A stretch of 53,279 nt of DNA from a virus, in the IMG/VR virus record IMGVR_UViG_3300032288_006150, positions 1-53,279 of that record. One strand, 5' to 3'. Made by a program: the position numbers and the translations under genes. Positions 15,404-23,589 of this stretch are shown here, piece after piece. The stretch's first letter is position 1, and each line of letters begins with the position of its first letter. The notes below the pieces were generated by a model that was not told where the DNA came from, made no database searches, and worked only from the letters and a program-made list of their open reading frames with translations.

Positions 15404-17682
15404 TATTGAACTTTTACTTTTAATTGTTTAGAATCAGTTCCTATTGTCTCTATGCTTTCAACAGAAACTAATCCAAGTATATTTTTTAAATCCGATTTTG
15501 ATTTAAATACTATTTTATAACCTAGATTACTTACAGGATTACCGTTGGTGTTTAGTGTTCCTACATTTATTAAGGAAGACTCTTTTCTTGAAAAATTTAT
15601 ATCATTTTTGTTGGTGAATTCCGTTTTGTTGTGATCCAAAATTGAATTATCAAATTTCACAATAAATTGAGTTGCACCAATCTGATTTTGACCAGGATCT
15701 ACAGATATTGTAACTTCTACCATTCCATCTTTTATCTCCATCCAGATATCAGCAATAACATCACCAGTAGAGGAATTTGTTCTAACAGCCATCGACTGTA
15801 TTCCGATTTCTTGTTTGTTACTTAAAGAATTAGGTTGGGAAACCCCAGTAGGTAATGCTGAATGAGAAAGATTTACATCGCCTTTCCACGTAACTGCAAC
15901 ATTGTAAGAGTTTAATTGATTATCAACTATAGATGGTAAATAATAAGATCCGGAGGTAAATCTATAGTCCTGCCAATTATTTGATGCTATAGCATCATAA
16001 TCTGATTTTTTTATCAGTTTAATCATGCTAGTTAACTCGTTACTGCTGTTCCAGATTGTTGATTGTCCAAGTAAATGTTGAAGAAGAATGAAACAATCTT
16101 GCTCATTAAAAGCTCCACTTGAATCAACGTCAGCATTTGCAAACTGTACAGGGGTTGTAAACCAAACGTTGGAATTTCCAAATATCCCATTATCAGACAA
16201 TTGCTTAAATGCTAAATAAACATCTCCGACAGTTACAATACTACTATACAGTCCAGAATAACTAGATCCGTAATATTTAATATCAGAGAAATGTGGTTTA
16301 AAAATTTGATTCTGAGTGAATCCAATGCTACAAGAGAATGCCCAGTTATTATATCCAGCATTTCTTATGTTAGCATTGAAAGATGAAGAACCATCTGTTA
16401 CTTTAGTTAGAGTCGATGGAATAATGTAATGAGCCCAATATGTTGAGGTTTGTTGATATGTTACTGGTCCGTCATAACAATCTAATATGGAAACTCTTTT
16501 TATAGTTGATGGGGAAACACTGCCAAAAGTTGATAAATCAATATAGAGGGTAGTAACACCATTAGAAATATTAACATAAGAATACTCAACCTGTCCTGCA
16601 GAAATTGAACTCTTATATCCATCATTTATTTTATTTTGATCAATATTAGGAGTCATATCAATCTTTCCTAGCGAGTTAAGAGCAGCATAATCACCTGATC
16701 CCTGAACGATTCCCTGGTGGTCAGTAAACATCTTTGTTCTAAATAATGTCTCGTTCACATTAGCACCAAAATCATAAACAAATTGAGCTCTCAATACATT
16801 TCCGTTTGAATGGTTAACTGAATTAGAATAGAATTCTGTAAATGTCTGATCATCGGGATTTGTCCAGGTTCCAAATTCAACAACATACGGATTTGAAAAA
16901 TTGGCTGGTAAATCGTTCCACTGCGAGCCATTCCATTTTGTTACCGCGTAATCTTCGTTACCGCTATTGTTTGGTTCCCCGCCCGCCCAGTTATTATATT
17001 GGCCAACAACATTTCCTGCCGTTTGTCCATTCGAAGTTTTAATGAGAGTTCCGTTTTCAGGTCCAGCATCGATTCTCCATTGACCTTCAACAACTTCATC
17101 AGTTAGAGCAAACCATATTTGATTTTGGGGTACATTATTATAAATAAAATTATCTTCATCTGATGATGTGATTGTTACCAAATATCCTTGTTGACCCTTG
17201 AATGTTTGCTGTGCAGAAAGGGATTTAGCATTTGGATATGTTGCACCTGCTGATATTGGTCTATAAAAGTGACCATTTGATGGATTGTAAAAATATCCGG
17301 TCGGATTCACGGTTGCAGATACTGATATCTGAACATTACCCGAAGTTGCAGTAGTGTTTATTTTTAATGTTGCTAGAGCGGCATTTATGTTAGACATTGT
17401 TCCCGTAAAAGCTAAACGGGTTTTGTTACCACTTAAAGTGTATCCACTTGCAGGGGTTAATCCTGTTGTGGTTGTCATATAAAACGTTGTTCCTGAAGGA
17501 GAGACTGGTAATCCAATAGCACAAAGTAAAATTGAAGTAGAATTAAATCCGCCAAGAGAAAATCCGCTCGCATCTTGTGCAGAAGTACTTAATGCAAAGG
17601 ATTTAGCTTCTGGTGCATTGACTTGTTGTCCATACACACCAGAAGCTAAAAGTAGTAATATTGATACGAATAGATTTCTCAT
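15403..17682 (-). CDS. Large secreted protein with C-type-lectin-like, dockerin-like and cohesin-like modules
   Basis: 759 residues, signal peptide ending GVYGQ (about 19). A beta domain comes first. Residues about 135-280 then form a C-type-lectin-like fold (GYFYNPSNGHFYRP, GYLVTITSSDEDNFI, WFALTDEVVEGQWRI, NNWAGGEPNNSGNEDYA), with WAGGEPNN as the usual sugar/Ca site. About 495-540 has a dockerin-like segment (NADVDSSGAFNEQDCFILLQ). The last 100 residues look like a cohesin-type beta domain (ATQFIVKFDNSILD). A ligand-binding surface or virion-fibre protein is likely. Sits in operon 2 next to a paralogue. Confidence 0.78.
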   Translation of the reverse strand: MRNLFVSILLLLASGVYGQQVNAPEAKSFALSTSAQDASGFSLGGFNSTSILLCAIGLPVSPSGTTFYMTTTTGLTPASGYTLSGNKTRLAFTGTMSNINAALATLKINTTATSGNVQISVSATVNPTGYFYNPSNGHFYRPISAGATYPNAKSLSAQQTFKGQQGYLVTITSSDEDNFIYNNVPQNQIWFALTDEVVEGQWRIDAGPENGTLIKTSNGQTAGNVVGQYNNWAGGEPNNSGNEDYAVTKWNGSQWNDLPANFSNPYVVEFGTWTNPDDQTFTEFYSNSVNHSNGNVLRAQFVYDFGANVNETLFRTKMFTDHQGIVQGSGDYAALNSLGKIDMTPNIDQNKINDGYKSSISAGQVEYSYVNISNGVTTLYIDLSTFGSVSPSTIKRVSILDCYDGPVTYQQTSTYWAHYIIPSTLTKVTDGSSSFNANIRNAGYNNWAFSCSIGFTQNQIFKPHFSDIKYYGSSYSGLYSSIVTVGDVYLAFKQLSDNGIFGNSNVWFTTPVQFANADVDSSGAFNEQDCFILLQHLLGQSTIWNSSNELTSMIKLIKKSDYDAIASNNWQDYRFTSGSYYLPSIVDNQLNSYNVAVTWKGDVNLSHSALPTGVSQPNSLSNKQEIGIQSMAVRTNSSTGDVIADIWMEIKDGMVEVTISVDPGQNQIGATQFIVKFDNSILDHNKTEFTNKNDINFSRKESSLINVGTLNTNGNPVSNLGYKIVFKSKSDLKNILGLVSVESIETIGTDSKQLKVKVQ

Positions 17683-17687
17683 TCATC

Positions 17688-19352
17688 TTAGTCTATAATT
17701 AAATCTATTTTGTTTCCTGCTGCATCAACAGCATCGGATAAAACAAAGTAGAATAATCCTGCTGTGTTAGTTAAACTAACCTTAGGTGTGAAAATTAACT
17801 TATAAGGTGTTCCTGTTTTAATTCTAGCTGTCTTTAATTGATCGATTGAACCAAAGGTTAATCTACCATTATCGTGGGTTGAAAAGTTTGTAATGGTTGA
17901 CCCTGCATCAAATACAACATTATCTAAAGTTAATTTTGAATTGTCATAGTTCATAATAACTTCCAGACCTGCTAATCCTTCTTTTGTTAGTGTTGTAGTT
18001 AAAACTACTTTTCCGTTTTCTAGTTTGGAAGATACACTCAGGGTTGCTTGTTCATTAGCTTTCGCTTGATATAAACCAACCATCTGGGATGCTTCTGTTG
18101 TTATGTTCCCAAAAGAAGCAGTAACGTTTCTGTTTGCTGAGTTAGTAACTATGCCGTTTTGAATATTCTGTGCAATAACTGCAGGATCTGTTGAGTGTGA
18201 CCAGTTTAAATCTCCACCCCAAGCAAATACAGCATTTGCGGTTTGGTTGTTAGCTGTAACGAGAACTCTGTATTTGGGGGTTCCATCTAACCAGCTTTGG
18301 TTTAATAATCCACTATACCATCTAACTTGAGTAGCTGTCGAAGTTGGGATGAACGCAGTTGCTGAAACGTCCTGTCCCATAACATGAGCGAAAAGACTGT
18401 ATGAGTCTGACTCGTTAAACACATTATCATTCTTTGTTACGTTACCAACTTTTCTTTCAAAAGTTGGATATGTGAAATAGGTAGGATTTCCGGAAATATC
18501 AGTTTGTGAGTGTCCTAAAAAAGCCTTGTAAGCATCAGACACAGTAATAACGTTGTTCATCCAAGCTTTCTGGAATGATGCTCCAACAAAAACACCAACG
18601 GAGTCTCCGATTTTTAACTGGGTGAAAGTTGCCTCTCCTGCAGCATCTAGTGGTGCGGTGTAAAGAGGTTGCTGTGACCAATCTATGTCTCCGGTTCCGT
18701 CATTTTTCAATCTCATAAGTTGAACATTATGATCGGTAATTGGATATCCATTAGGAAATGCAACTTTAACTTTAAATAAAGAAGATCCACCCGTTACATT
18801 TCCAAGTGAAACGGCATTACCAGATGTTGTGATTGGAGCTATAAAAGCACCGGCAGCATCATTAGAATATGAAAGATTTAGCTGATGTATGTTAGTATAA
18901 TCAGTGTGGTCTTTAACAATAAATTTCTGAGTAGCAAAATCCCCGCTAAGAGAGGCATCCGCTCTTTGAATTGATAATTGGCCAACATTCCAATCACCAT
19001 TAACAGCGTAGTTCCATGGAGTTAATTGATACTGCTCATAAAGTGAAGTGGACGCTTTAGTTGCATTTGGAGTAAACTTATAGTTGTTCCACTCAGTATT
19101 ATATGTTTGTACCTGATTGCCTTGGGTAAAAGCAGTAGTTCCTGCTAACGGAAGCAAAGCCTTATTATTATATTGATATCTTAACCAAAAATATCTCGGA
19201 GTAGTAGTTCCCCTGTCAATATTGTACTTAACTGTAAGGGTATCTCCAACTCTATATGGTCCTGCTGGAGTGACAGTTCTATTTACGGTCAACTGTGCAA
19301 AGACTGACGTGGCCGCCAAAATTAGTGTGGCCAGGGTAATTAGCTTTTTCAT
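17688..19352 (-). CDS. Secreted protein with dockerin-like and cohesin-like modules
   Basis: 554 residues from the ATG at 19352 (ATGA overlap with the gene before); signal peptide ends SVFAQ. A beta-rich N-terminal region is followed by VSDAYKAFLGHSQTDISG and FNESDSYSLFAHVMGQD (dockerin-like, about 290-350) and a C-terminal cohesin-like domain (GLEVIMNYDNSKLTLDNVVF) ending in VDAAGNKIDLIID. Order and motifs parallel the 759-residue neighbour but without the lectin domain. The pair could bind each other or a shared partner. Exported, function unknown. Confidence 0.75.
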   Translation of the reverse strand: MKKLITLATLILAATSVFAQLTVNRTVTPAGPYRVGDTLTVKYNIDRGTTTPRYFWLRYQYNNKALLPLAGTTAFTQGNQVQTYNTEWNNYKFTPNATKASTSLYEQYQLTPWNYAVNGDWNVGQLSIQRADASLSGDFATQKFIVKDHTDYTNIHQLNLSYSNDAAGAFIAPITTSGNAVSLGNVTGGSSLFKVKVAFPNGYPITDHNVQLMRLKNDGTGDIDWSQQPLYTAPLDAAGEATFTQLKIGDSVGVFVGASFQKAWMNNVITVSDAYKAFLGHSQTDISGNPTYFTYPTFERKVGNVTKNDNVFNESDSYSLFAHVMGQDVSATAFIPTSTATQVRWYSGLLNQSWLDGTPKYRVLVTANNQTANAVFAWGGDLNWSHSTDPAVIAQNIQNGIVTNSANRNVTASFGNITTEASQMVGLYQAKANEQATLSVSSKLENGKVVLTTTLTKEGLAGLEVIMNYDNSKLTLDNVVFDAGSTITNFSTHDNGRLTFGSIDQLKTARIKTGTPYKLIFTPKVSLTNTAGLFYFVLSDAVDAAGNKIDLIID

Positions 19353-19882
19353 TGTGTTAATAATTGTTTTATTGCGTTTCCACATACCTTTTTAATAACG
19401 GTAGAGACAGATTGCTGATTCATCTTACCACCTTCGTCAACTATCAAGGTTGACACGGAAATTTCGGAGGCTTTCTCTGTTATCAAGCACTCTTTTATTT
19501 TTTTCCCCTTATTATCAAGAAGATATGCCTTTATTTTTAAAACTGTTTCTGCATTATTCTTATGAAACACTGCCACACTAGATTTGGTGGTCTCAACGTC
19601 AAAGAAAAGAAGATCTATGTTGATTTTATAATCAAATTTGGTCTCGTCTTCTACAATTTCAAAATCATTTTCCTGCAAATATTCCTCTAGAAGATTTCTA
19701 AAACCGAATGTTAATGGTCTAGATCCAGCTAAGCTTCCTATAACGATTTTGTTGTTTATGTCACCAATCAGAACATACTTGCTTTGGCCAATAGCCTGAT
19801 TAAACGAAAGCACCAAAAGGATGCTAAAAATTACCAATATTTTTTGTGGAATCTTGCTTATAATTTTTTCCAGTAGCTTCAT
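19349..19882 (-). CDS. Exported protein related to CsgG, first gene of operon 2
   Basis: 177 residues, signal/anchor helix at 14-33 ending AIGQ. The mature part LLEEYLQENDFEIVEDETKF, YKINIDLLFFDVET and the terminal helix KKVCGNAIKQLL have the CsgG/LppC-like arrangement of helix, strand and terminal helix seen in the 10827 product. No lipobox. It probably works in the periplasm with the other operon products. Confidence 0.65.
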   Translation of the reverse strand: MKLLEKIISKIPQKILVIFSILLVLSFNQAIGQSKYVLIGDINNKIVIGSLAGSRPLTFGFRNLLEEYLQENDFEIVEDETKFDYKINIDLLFFDVETTKSSVAVFHKNNAETVLKIKAYLLDNKGKKIKECLITEKASEISVSTLIVDEGGKMNQQSVSTVIKKVCGNAIKQLLTQ

Positions 19883-19956
19883 AATTTTAAGTTATGTTGG
19901 AAAAAATCATCACAGCCCATGATCTGGGCATCAATTAAACGGGTCTTCCGAAATCA

Positions 19957-19971
19957 TTCAGAAAACCCTCA
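19957..19971 (-). promoter_or_regulatory. Shared leader element (copy 2)
   Basis: TGAGGGTTTTCTGAA on the transcribed strand, about 75 bases before the start at 19882; the same word as 13131-13149 lacking one C. Confidence 0.5.
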
Positions 19972-19982
19972 GAATTGTCGTG

Positions 19983-19990
19983 CAAAGATA
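19983..19990 (-). promoter_or_regulatory. Bacteroidota -7 box TATCTTTG of operon 2
   Basis: TAnnTTTG exactly, followed by a CACGAC hexamer where the transcript would start, giving a leader of about 95 bases. No clear -33 TTG. Confidence 0.5.
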
Positions 19991-20000
19991 TAACTCTTTC

Positions 20001-20031
20001 ACGGTATGAGGATTTTTCGATATTATATATC
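20001..20031 (-). promoter_or_regulatory. Shared upstream control element (copy 2)
   Basis: Minus strand GATATATAATATCGAAAAAT then CCTCATACCG, the partner of 13241-13272. It lies directly upstream of the TATCTTTG box. Confidence 0.55.
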
Positions 20032-20080
20032 TAGCATCCTCCCCGGAAATCAATGCAGTAAAAGAAACTTAAAAAAAATT

Positions 20081-20494
20081 TTACAGAGATATTTCGAACC
20101 GATTTCTCATCTCATTTATCTTAGAATCTGGAACACCGTGCACATTTTTACCCCCGTGACGATTCTCAATAATTAGAGAAACAACCTTGTAGCAGTATTT
20201 ATTGGCTAGTTTGAAATATTCTTCCATCTCCCATTCTCTGGTAAAAGTATTAGAGACAATTATTTCTGGATAAAATTGTGGATTTTTTTCGTTGTCGAGC
20301 ATAAAGGATTCAACCTTATCCCTACAATATTTATGTGCTTCTTTTAATTTGGATGGATCAAAATTGTAATTCCCTTCAGCATCATAAAAAAATTGATCAG
20401 CTTCACATATAACAAAGCTAGACCAAATTAAATTAGCAAAAGAAGATTTTCCAGATCCTGGAAGTCCTCTCAGAAGAACCAAAACTTTTCCCAT
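20081..20494 (-). CDS. P-loop kinase (polynucleotide-kinase / N4BP2L-like)
   Basis: 137 residues. Walker A GLPGSGKS at residues 10-17. An acidic CEADQFF follows, as does a VSNTFTREWEMEEYFKLA segment that is characteristic of the small AAA kinases related to T4 Pnk and human N4BP2L1 (NT.T..WE...Y). A likely role is end-healing of nucleic acid or phosphorylation of a small substrate. No phosphatase domain, unlike T4 Pnk. Confidence 0.78.
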   Translation of the reverse strand: MGKVLVLLRGLPGSGKSSFANLIWSSFVICEADQFFYDAEGNYNFDPSKLKEAHKYCRDKVESFMLDNEKNPQFYPEIIVSNTFTREWEMEEYFKLANKYCYKVVSLIIENRHGGKNVHGVPDSKINEMRNRFEISL

Positions 20495-20549
20495 TGCCTA
20501 AATTTTTATTTAGACAAATATAGAGGTATTATTCGGTAAACAAAAATGA

Positions 20550-20678
20550 TTATCTACCCTGTCCTCTATAATTTCTTTCCTTCCTATCGTGCTTGTTGTG
20601 ATTTTTTTTTGCTTTTCCGTTTCTTCTTTTACCGAAGGTAACTTTTTGACTGCCTGTTGTTCCTTTTGCCTTTGCCAT
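20550..20678 (-). CDS. Small highly basic protein
   Basis: 42 residues found by hand: MAKAKGTTGSQKVTFGKRRN followed by GKAKKNHNKHDRKERNYRGQ and GR. About one third Lys/Arg, with His. Likely nucleic-acid binding. It lies between the kinase and the 153-residue protein on the same strand, with short spacers. Confidence 0.65.
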   Translation of the reverse strand: MAKAKGTTGSQKVTFGKRRNGKAKKNHNKHDRKERNYRGQGR

Positions 20679-20718
20679 TTTCTGGGGTTTTCATTATATA
20701 TTCCCAGAATTCAATTTT

Positions 20719-21180
20719 TTAATGGCCAAATGGAACAACATAAATGTTTCTTCCCCAGGCGGAAGATGTGAATTCATTCAGAAGTGCTTGAGCAATTTTA
20801 AATCTTCTGTAATCATCGTACTTAAGCTCCTCGTTTATTGCTGCAAGTACGTGGTCTAACGGAATAGCAGGAAGGGGATCCCCGTATAGATCTTCTCCAA
20901 TCTTAACCTCTCCCTCCCATATTTCAACGTTCATGTAGTCCATTCCAAGATCAAAAAAATCAGAGGAAGCTGCGTCTACCCCCAGATGATCCCCCTTAAT
21001 ATCCTTAAGAAATTTAAAATCCTTAAATTCAACTGGAACTGATTTTCCCTTACCGAACTGAATAAGATGATTTAATGGGCCGGTTCCTATCTTAGAAACG
21101 TCAACACATGCTATCTCTAAAAATGTTTTCTGATCAACTGAAGAAATTTCTCCCACGTGTAATTTTATCTCGTATCCCAT
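20719..21180 (-). CDS. Hypothetical protein
   Basis: 153 residues, acidic, no export signal. Start ATG at 21180 preceded by ATATATAAACC. Mixed alpha/beta with a helical C-terminus (DDYRRFKIAQALLNEFTS). No family recognised. Confidence 0.65.
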   Translation of the reverse strand: MGYEIKLHVGEISSVDQKTFLEIACVDVSKIGTGPLNHLIQFGKGKSVPVEFKDFKFLKDIKGDHLGVDAASSDFFDLGMDYMNVEIWEGEVKIGEDLYGDPLPAIPLDHVLAAINEELKYDDYRRFKIAQALLNEFTSSAWGRNIYVVPFGH

Positions 21181-21193
21181 GGTTTATATATTT

Positions 21194-21400
21194 TTATTCA
21201 AAATACTCCTTACTGAATATGGACGATACCTTTTCATCAGAATGGATGATTCTGACATATCTTTTGGTATCTATTGATTCCTGATTTGGATGAATATAAA
21301 CAATCTCCTCTGGCAATAATGGATTAGGTAAATGCTTATTCCAATCCTTATCTGCAATTCCTCTTTTTAATTTTTTTCTTTCTAATTTTTCTACTTCCAT
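21194..21400 (-). CDS. Small hypothetical protein
   Basis: 68 residues; basic N-terminus (KLERKKLKRGIADKDWNKHL) and a beta-rich C-terminus. Sits one base from the previous gene's stop, so in the same transcript. Unrecognised. Confidence 0.6.
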   Translation of the reverse strand: MEVEKLERKKLKRGIADKDWNKHLPNPLLPEEIVYIHPNQESIDTKRYVRIIHSDEKVSSIFSKEYFE

Positions 21401-21401
21401 A

Positions 21402-21626
21402 TTAATATGTGTTATGATCTCTGAATAATGGATCTATTTTGTGTTGGATTGTTTGAGTTTCGGTTTGTTTTCTTTTCATGTAATCAATTGCAGCCTTTCC
21501 AGTGTAATCCATTACATCAAAATCATCTTTTAAATTATTAGCAGCCTGTGGATTGAATCCGTTAATCTTGTTAAGAGCATCTAATTTCTTAGCAATATTT
21601 TCCATGTATTCTTTATTGGGTACCAT
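21402..21626 (-). CDS. Small helical protein
   Basis: 74 residues with amphipathic helices (YMENIAKKLDALNKINGF) and no membrane segment. CATATATAAAT precedes its start. Unrecognised. Confidence 0.6.
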   Translation of the reverse strand: MVPNKEYMENIAKKLDALNKINGFNPQAANNLKDDFDVMDYTGKAAIDYMKRKQTETQTIQHKIDPLFRDHNTY

Positions 21627-21646
21627 AATTTATATATGCTTTTTTA

Positions 21647-22345
21647 TTATCGATAGCTTCGAAAATTTTTCTCAAAGTTCTTAATATACTTTTTGAGAGA
21701 TGCAACATCAAATCTATCAATCAATCCGGTTGACATATAAGCTTGTATTTCATCGTCGATTATTTTTACATCGTCTGCATATCCGATCTTGATTAATACT
21801 TTTTTCATTTTGTTATAGTCTGCTTTCTTCATTTCTGAAATAAGAGAATCACACTTTTTCCTATATTCCTTATTGGTGTAGTATAATCCATGAGCTACCT
21901 CGTGATCCATAATCGACGAATCAAAACTATCAGCACCCAAAAGGTACCATTTTTTAACTCTGGGTTTTCCCGATCTAAGCGGATAATTTTCACAACAATG
22001 AATAATCAACGACATTATTTCATCATATTCTCCTCTCCCCTTTTTGCTAAATGTATCAAGAGCTTTCCACAACTTTTCTGATGGAATATTATACCCAGAC
22101 CAGTCCCCGGGGTACGTAAAAAATTTTTCGCCGTTTTTCTCCCGGTAGAGATCCATATATTTTTCCATACTGAAATACTTACCACGAATTTCTTTATAAG
22201 GGGACTCATAAAATTCTTGGTATCTACAAAAGAGCATCGCCCTCTGGTATCTGTCCTTTATAATAACACCGAATATATTGGGTGCAATCTCTCTAACCTC
22301 CCCTTTTACTAGGGGCTTTTTCAGGGAAATTATTGGTTTTTTCAT
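21647..22345 (-). CDS. Zincin-like protein with HEVAH site
   Basis: 232 residues. H148-E-V-A-H152 in IMDHEVAHGLYY is a zinc-peptidase signature, and the later IIDDEIQAYMS offers a glutamate third ligand. A long N-terminal domain (about 130 residues) of unknown fold precedes it, with PGDWSGYN. Cytoplasmic by sequence. It is a distinct family from the 6115 protein and larger than it; the substrate is unknown. Confidence 0.7.
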   Translation of the reverse strand: MKKPIISLKKPLVKGEVREIAPNIFGVIIKDRYQRAMLFCRYQEFYESPYKEIRGKYFSMEKYMDLYREKNGEKFFTYPGDWSGYNIPSEKLWKALDTFSKKGRGEYDEIMSLIIHCCENYPLRSGKPRVKKWYLLGADSFDSSIMDHEVAHGLYYTNKEYRKKCDSLISEMKKADYNKMKKVLIKIGYADDVKIIDDEIQAYMSTGLIDRFDVASLKKYIKNFEKNFRSYR

Positions 22346-22454
22346 ATTCGATCATAGTCATTTTCCTCCTAAAATTACAAAAAAAGGACGGAAATCCAAA
22401 GATGACTCAGTTTTTGGCCTTTTTTTGAATATATAAATCAAATAAGTACAAATC

Positions 22455-22730
22455 ATGAAAATATTATTAGCAGTAGCAGCAGTAGTTTTAGTCTATCTTG
22501 GCTACAAGAAATTTTCTAAAAAGAAAGAATCCCCTGTAGAAGAGCCAAAGAAAGACATCGAAACTAAGGTTGAAGTAAAGGAAGAAGCTCCGATTCTAGA
22601 AGTTGTGGTTGAATCTAAGCCAGCTAGAAAGCCAGCAGCTAAAAAGCCAGCAGCTAAAAAGCCAGCGACAACTAAAGCAACTAAAAAAGTAAAGGAAGAA
22701 ACTAAAAAGGTTACAAAGGCTAAAAAATAA
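22455..22730 (+). CDS. Membrane-anchored Lys/Ala/Pro-rich protein
   Basis: 91 residues: hydrophobic helix 2-17 (ILLAVAAVVLVYLGYKK), an acidic middle, then PAAKKPAAKKPA repeats and a Lys/Thr-rich tail, like a histone-H1-type tail on a membrane anchor. ATATATAAATC stands about 15 bases upstream. The tail should bind DNA or acidic surfaces; membrane-tethered DNA is one possible role. Followed by a terminator. Confidence 0.7.
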   Translation: MKILLAVAAVVLVYLGYKKFSKKKESPVEEPKKDIETKVEVKEEAPILEVVVESKPARKPAAKKPAAKKPATTKATKKVKEETKKVTKAKK

Positions 22731-22753
22731 AAGCCCCTAAAAATAAAATCATC

Positions 22754-22779
22754 AACGACTGGGCATCCAGTCGTTTTTT
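22754..22779 (+). terminator. Rho-independent terminator
   Basis: Arms CGACTGG (22756-22762) and CCAGTCG (22767-22773), loop GCAT, then six T residues. It ends four bases before the ATG of the next gene. Confidence 0.85.
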
Positions 22780-22782
22780 GTT

Positions 22783-22983
22783 ATGGCTATAGTTCAACTA
22801 ATGCAATCTGACCTAACCTACAATGTTACCACCGAAAATGGTAACGAATACACTGTTCTTATAATGGAGGATTTTTTCAGTGGCCATTTCTCAATAGACA
22901 TATTTGATGAAAAAGAGGAAATTGTAGAAGACGAGGAAATAATTCTAGAAATTAGTAACTTAATAGAAAGTAAGAGGGATTAA
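22783..22983 (+). CDS. Small acidic protein
   Basis: 66 residues, acidic (FDEKEEIVEDEEIILE), no domain recognised. The ATG lies directly behind the terminator T-run with no room for a promoter of its own, so it would be made from read-through, or the hairpin controls it. Convergent with the gene at 22984. Confidence 0.6.
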   Translation: MAIVQLMQSDLTYNVTTENGNEYTVLIMEDFFSGHFSIDIFDEKEEIVEDEEIILEISNLIESKRD

Positions 22984-23577
22984 TTAAATACTCCAGTATC
23001 CGTCCTCTCCCTTAGGTTTTGAGTAATAAATCAGTTTACCTTTTCCCCCTTTAAGATCCCTAAACGTAAAACCCAGTTGATAATCAAACTGCTTTCCCCC
23101 GTGTGGAACCTTTTTAAATAAACTAACAAATTCTTCCCATGAAATTTTAGATCTTACGGAATCTTTAGTTATTTTGATCTGTGTTTGCCAGCCAGTCTTT
23201 CCTATAGTTTCTATTTTCCGATCAAAAGCCGAAGGATCTATTTCTTTCACTTTATCAAAAACTTGCTTTTTTAATTTATTAACAGAATCCGATTCTAACT
23301 CTATATCATTATGGTTAAACTCTTCAAAGTGCCCATCTATAACATCAACGCTCGAATACCACATTAATTCGTCATCGCTGTAAGCTTCCACTGCCCATGT
23401 TACTACATGGTCGTGGGTTTCCACTATATCAGTCTTCTCCCAATCTAAATCCTTAGGATCGTGAATGATTTTATAACTATCAAATACTATATCGGTCCAA
23501 AGATCAAACATATCCCTGGCAGAATCCGGAATGTCATCTTCCTCGTTATAGGATTCAAAGGTTTTGACGTGTTTCAT
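22984..23577 (-). CDS. Tagged protein, related to the 41096 product
   Basis: 197 residues beginning MKHVKTFESYNEEDDIPDS; tag core F-E at 7-8 preceded by T rather than I/L/V. Residues 10-28 (YNEEDDIPDSARDMFDLW) match the second protein (NYEDDLPDMARDLFDLY) and mark them as paralogues. The rest is unrelated in length, mixed alpha/beta (SKISWEEFVSLFKKVPHGG). Preceded by a GATATATAA element that also holds the stop of the gene upstream. Confidence 0.75.
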   Translation of the reverse strand: MKHVKTFESYNEEDDIPDSARDMFDLWTDIVFDSYKIIHDPKDLDWEKTDIVETHDHVVTWAVEAYSDDELMWYSSVDVIDGHFEEFNHNDIELESDSVNKLKKQVFDKVKEIDPSAFDRKIETIGKTGWQTQIKITKDSVRSKISWEEFVSLFKKVPHGGKQFDYQLGFTFRDLKGGKGKLIYYSKPKGEDGYWSI

Positions 23578-23580
23578 ATT

Positions 23581-23589
23581 TTATATATC
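23581..23589 (-). promoter_or_regulatory. GATATATAA element
   Basis: Lies 4 bases before the start at 23577 and supplies the codons Asp-Ile-stop of the upstream LRR-like gene. Confidence 0.4.
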
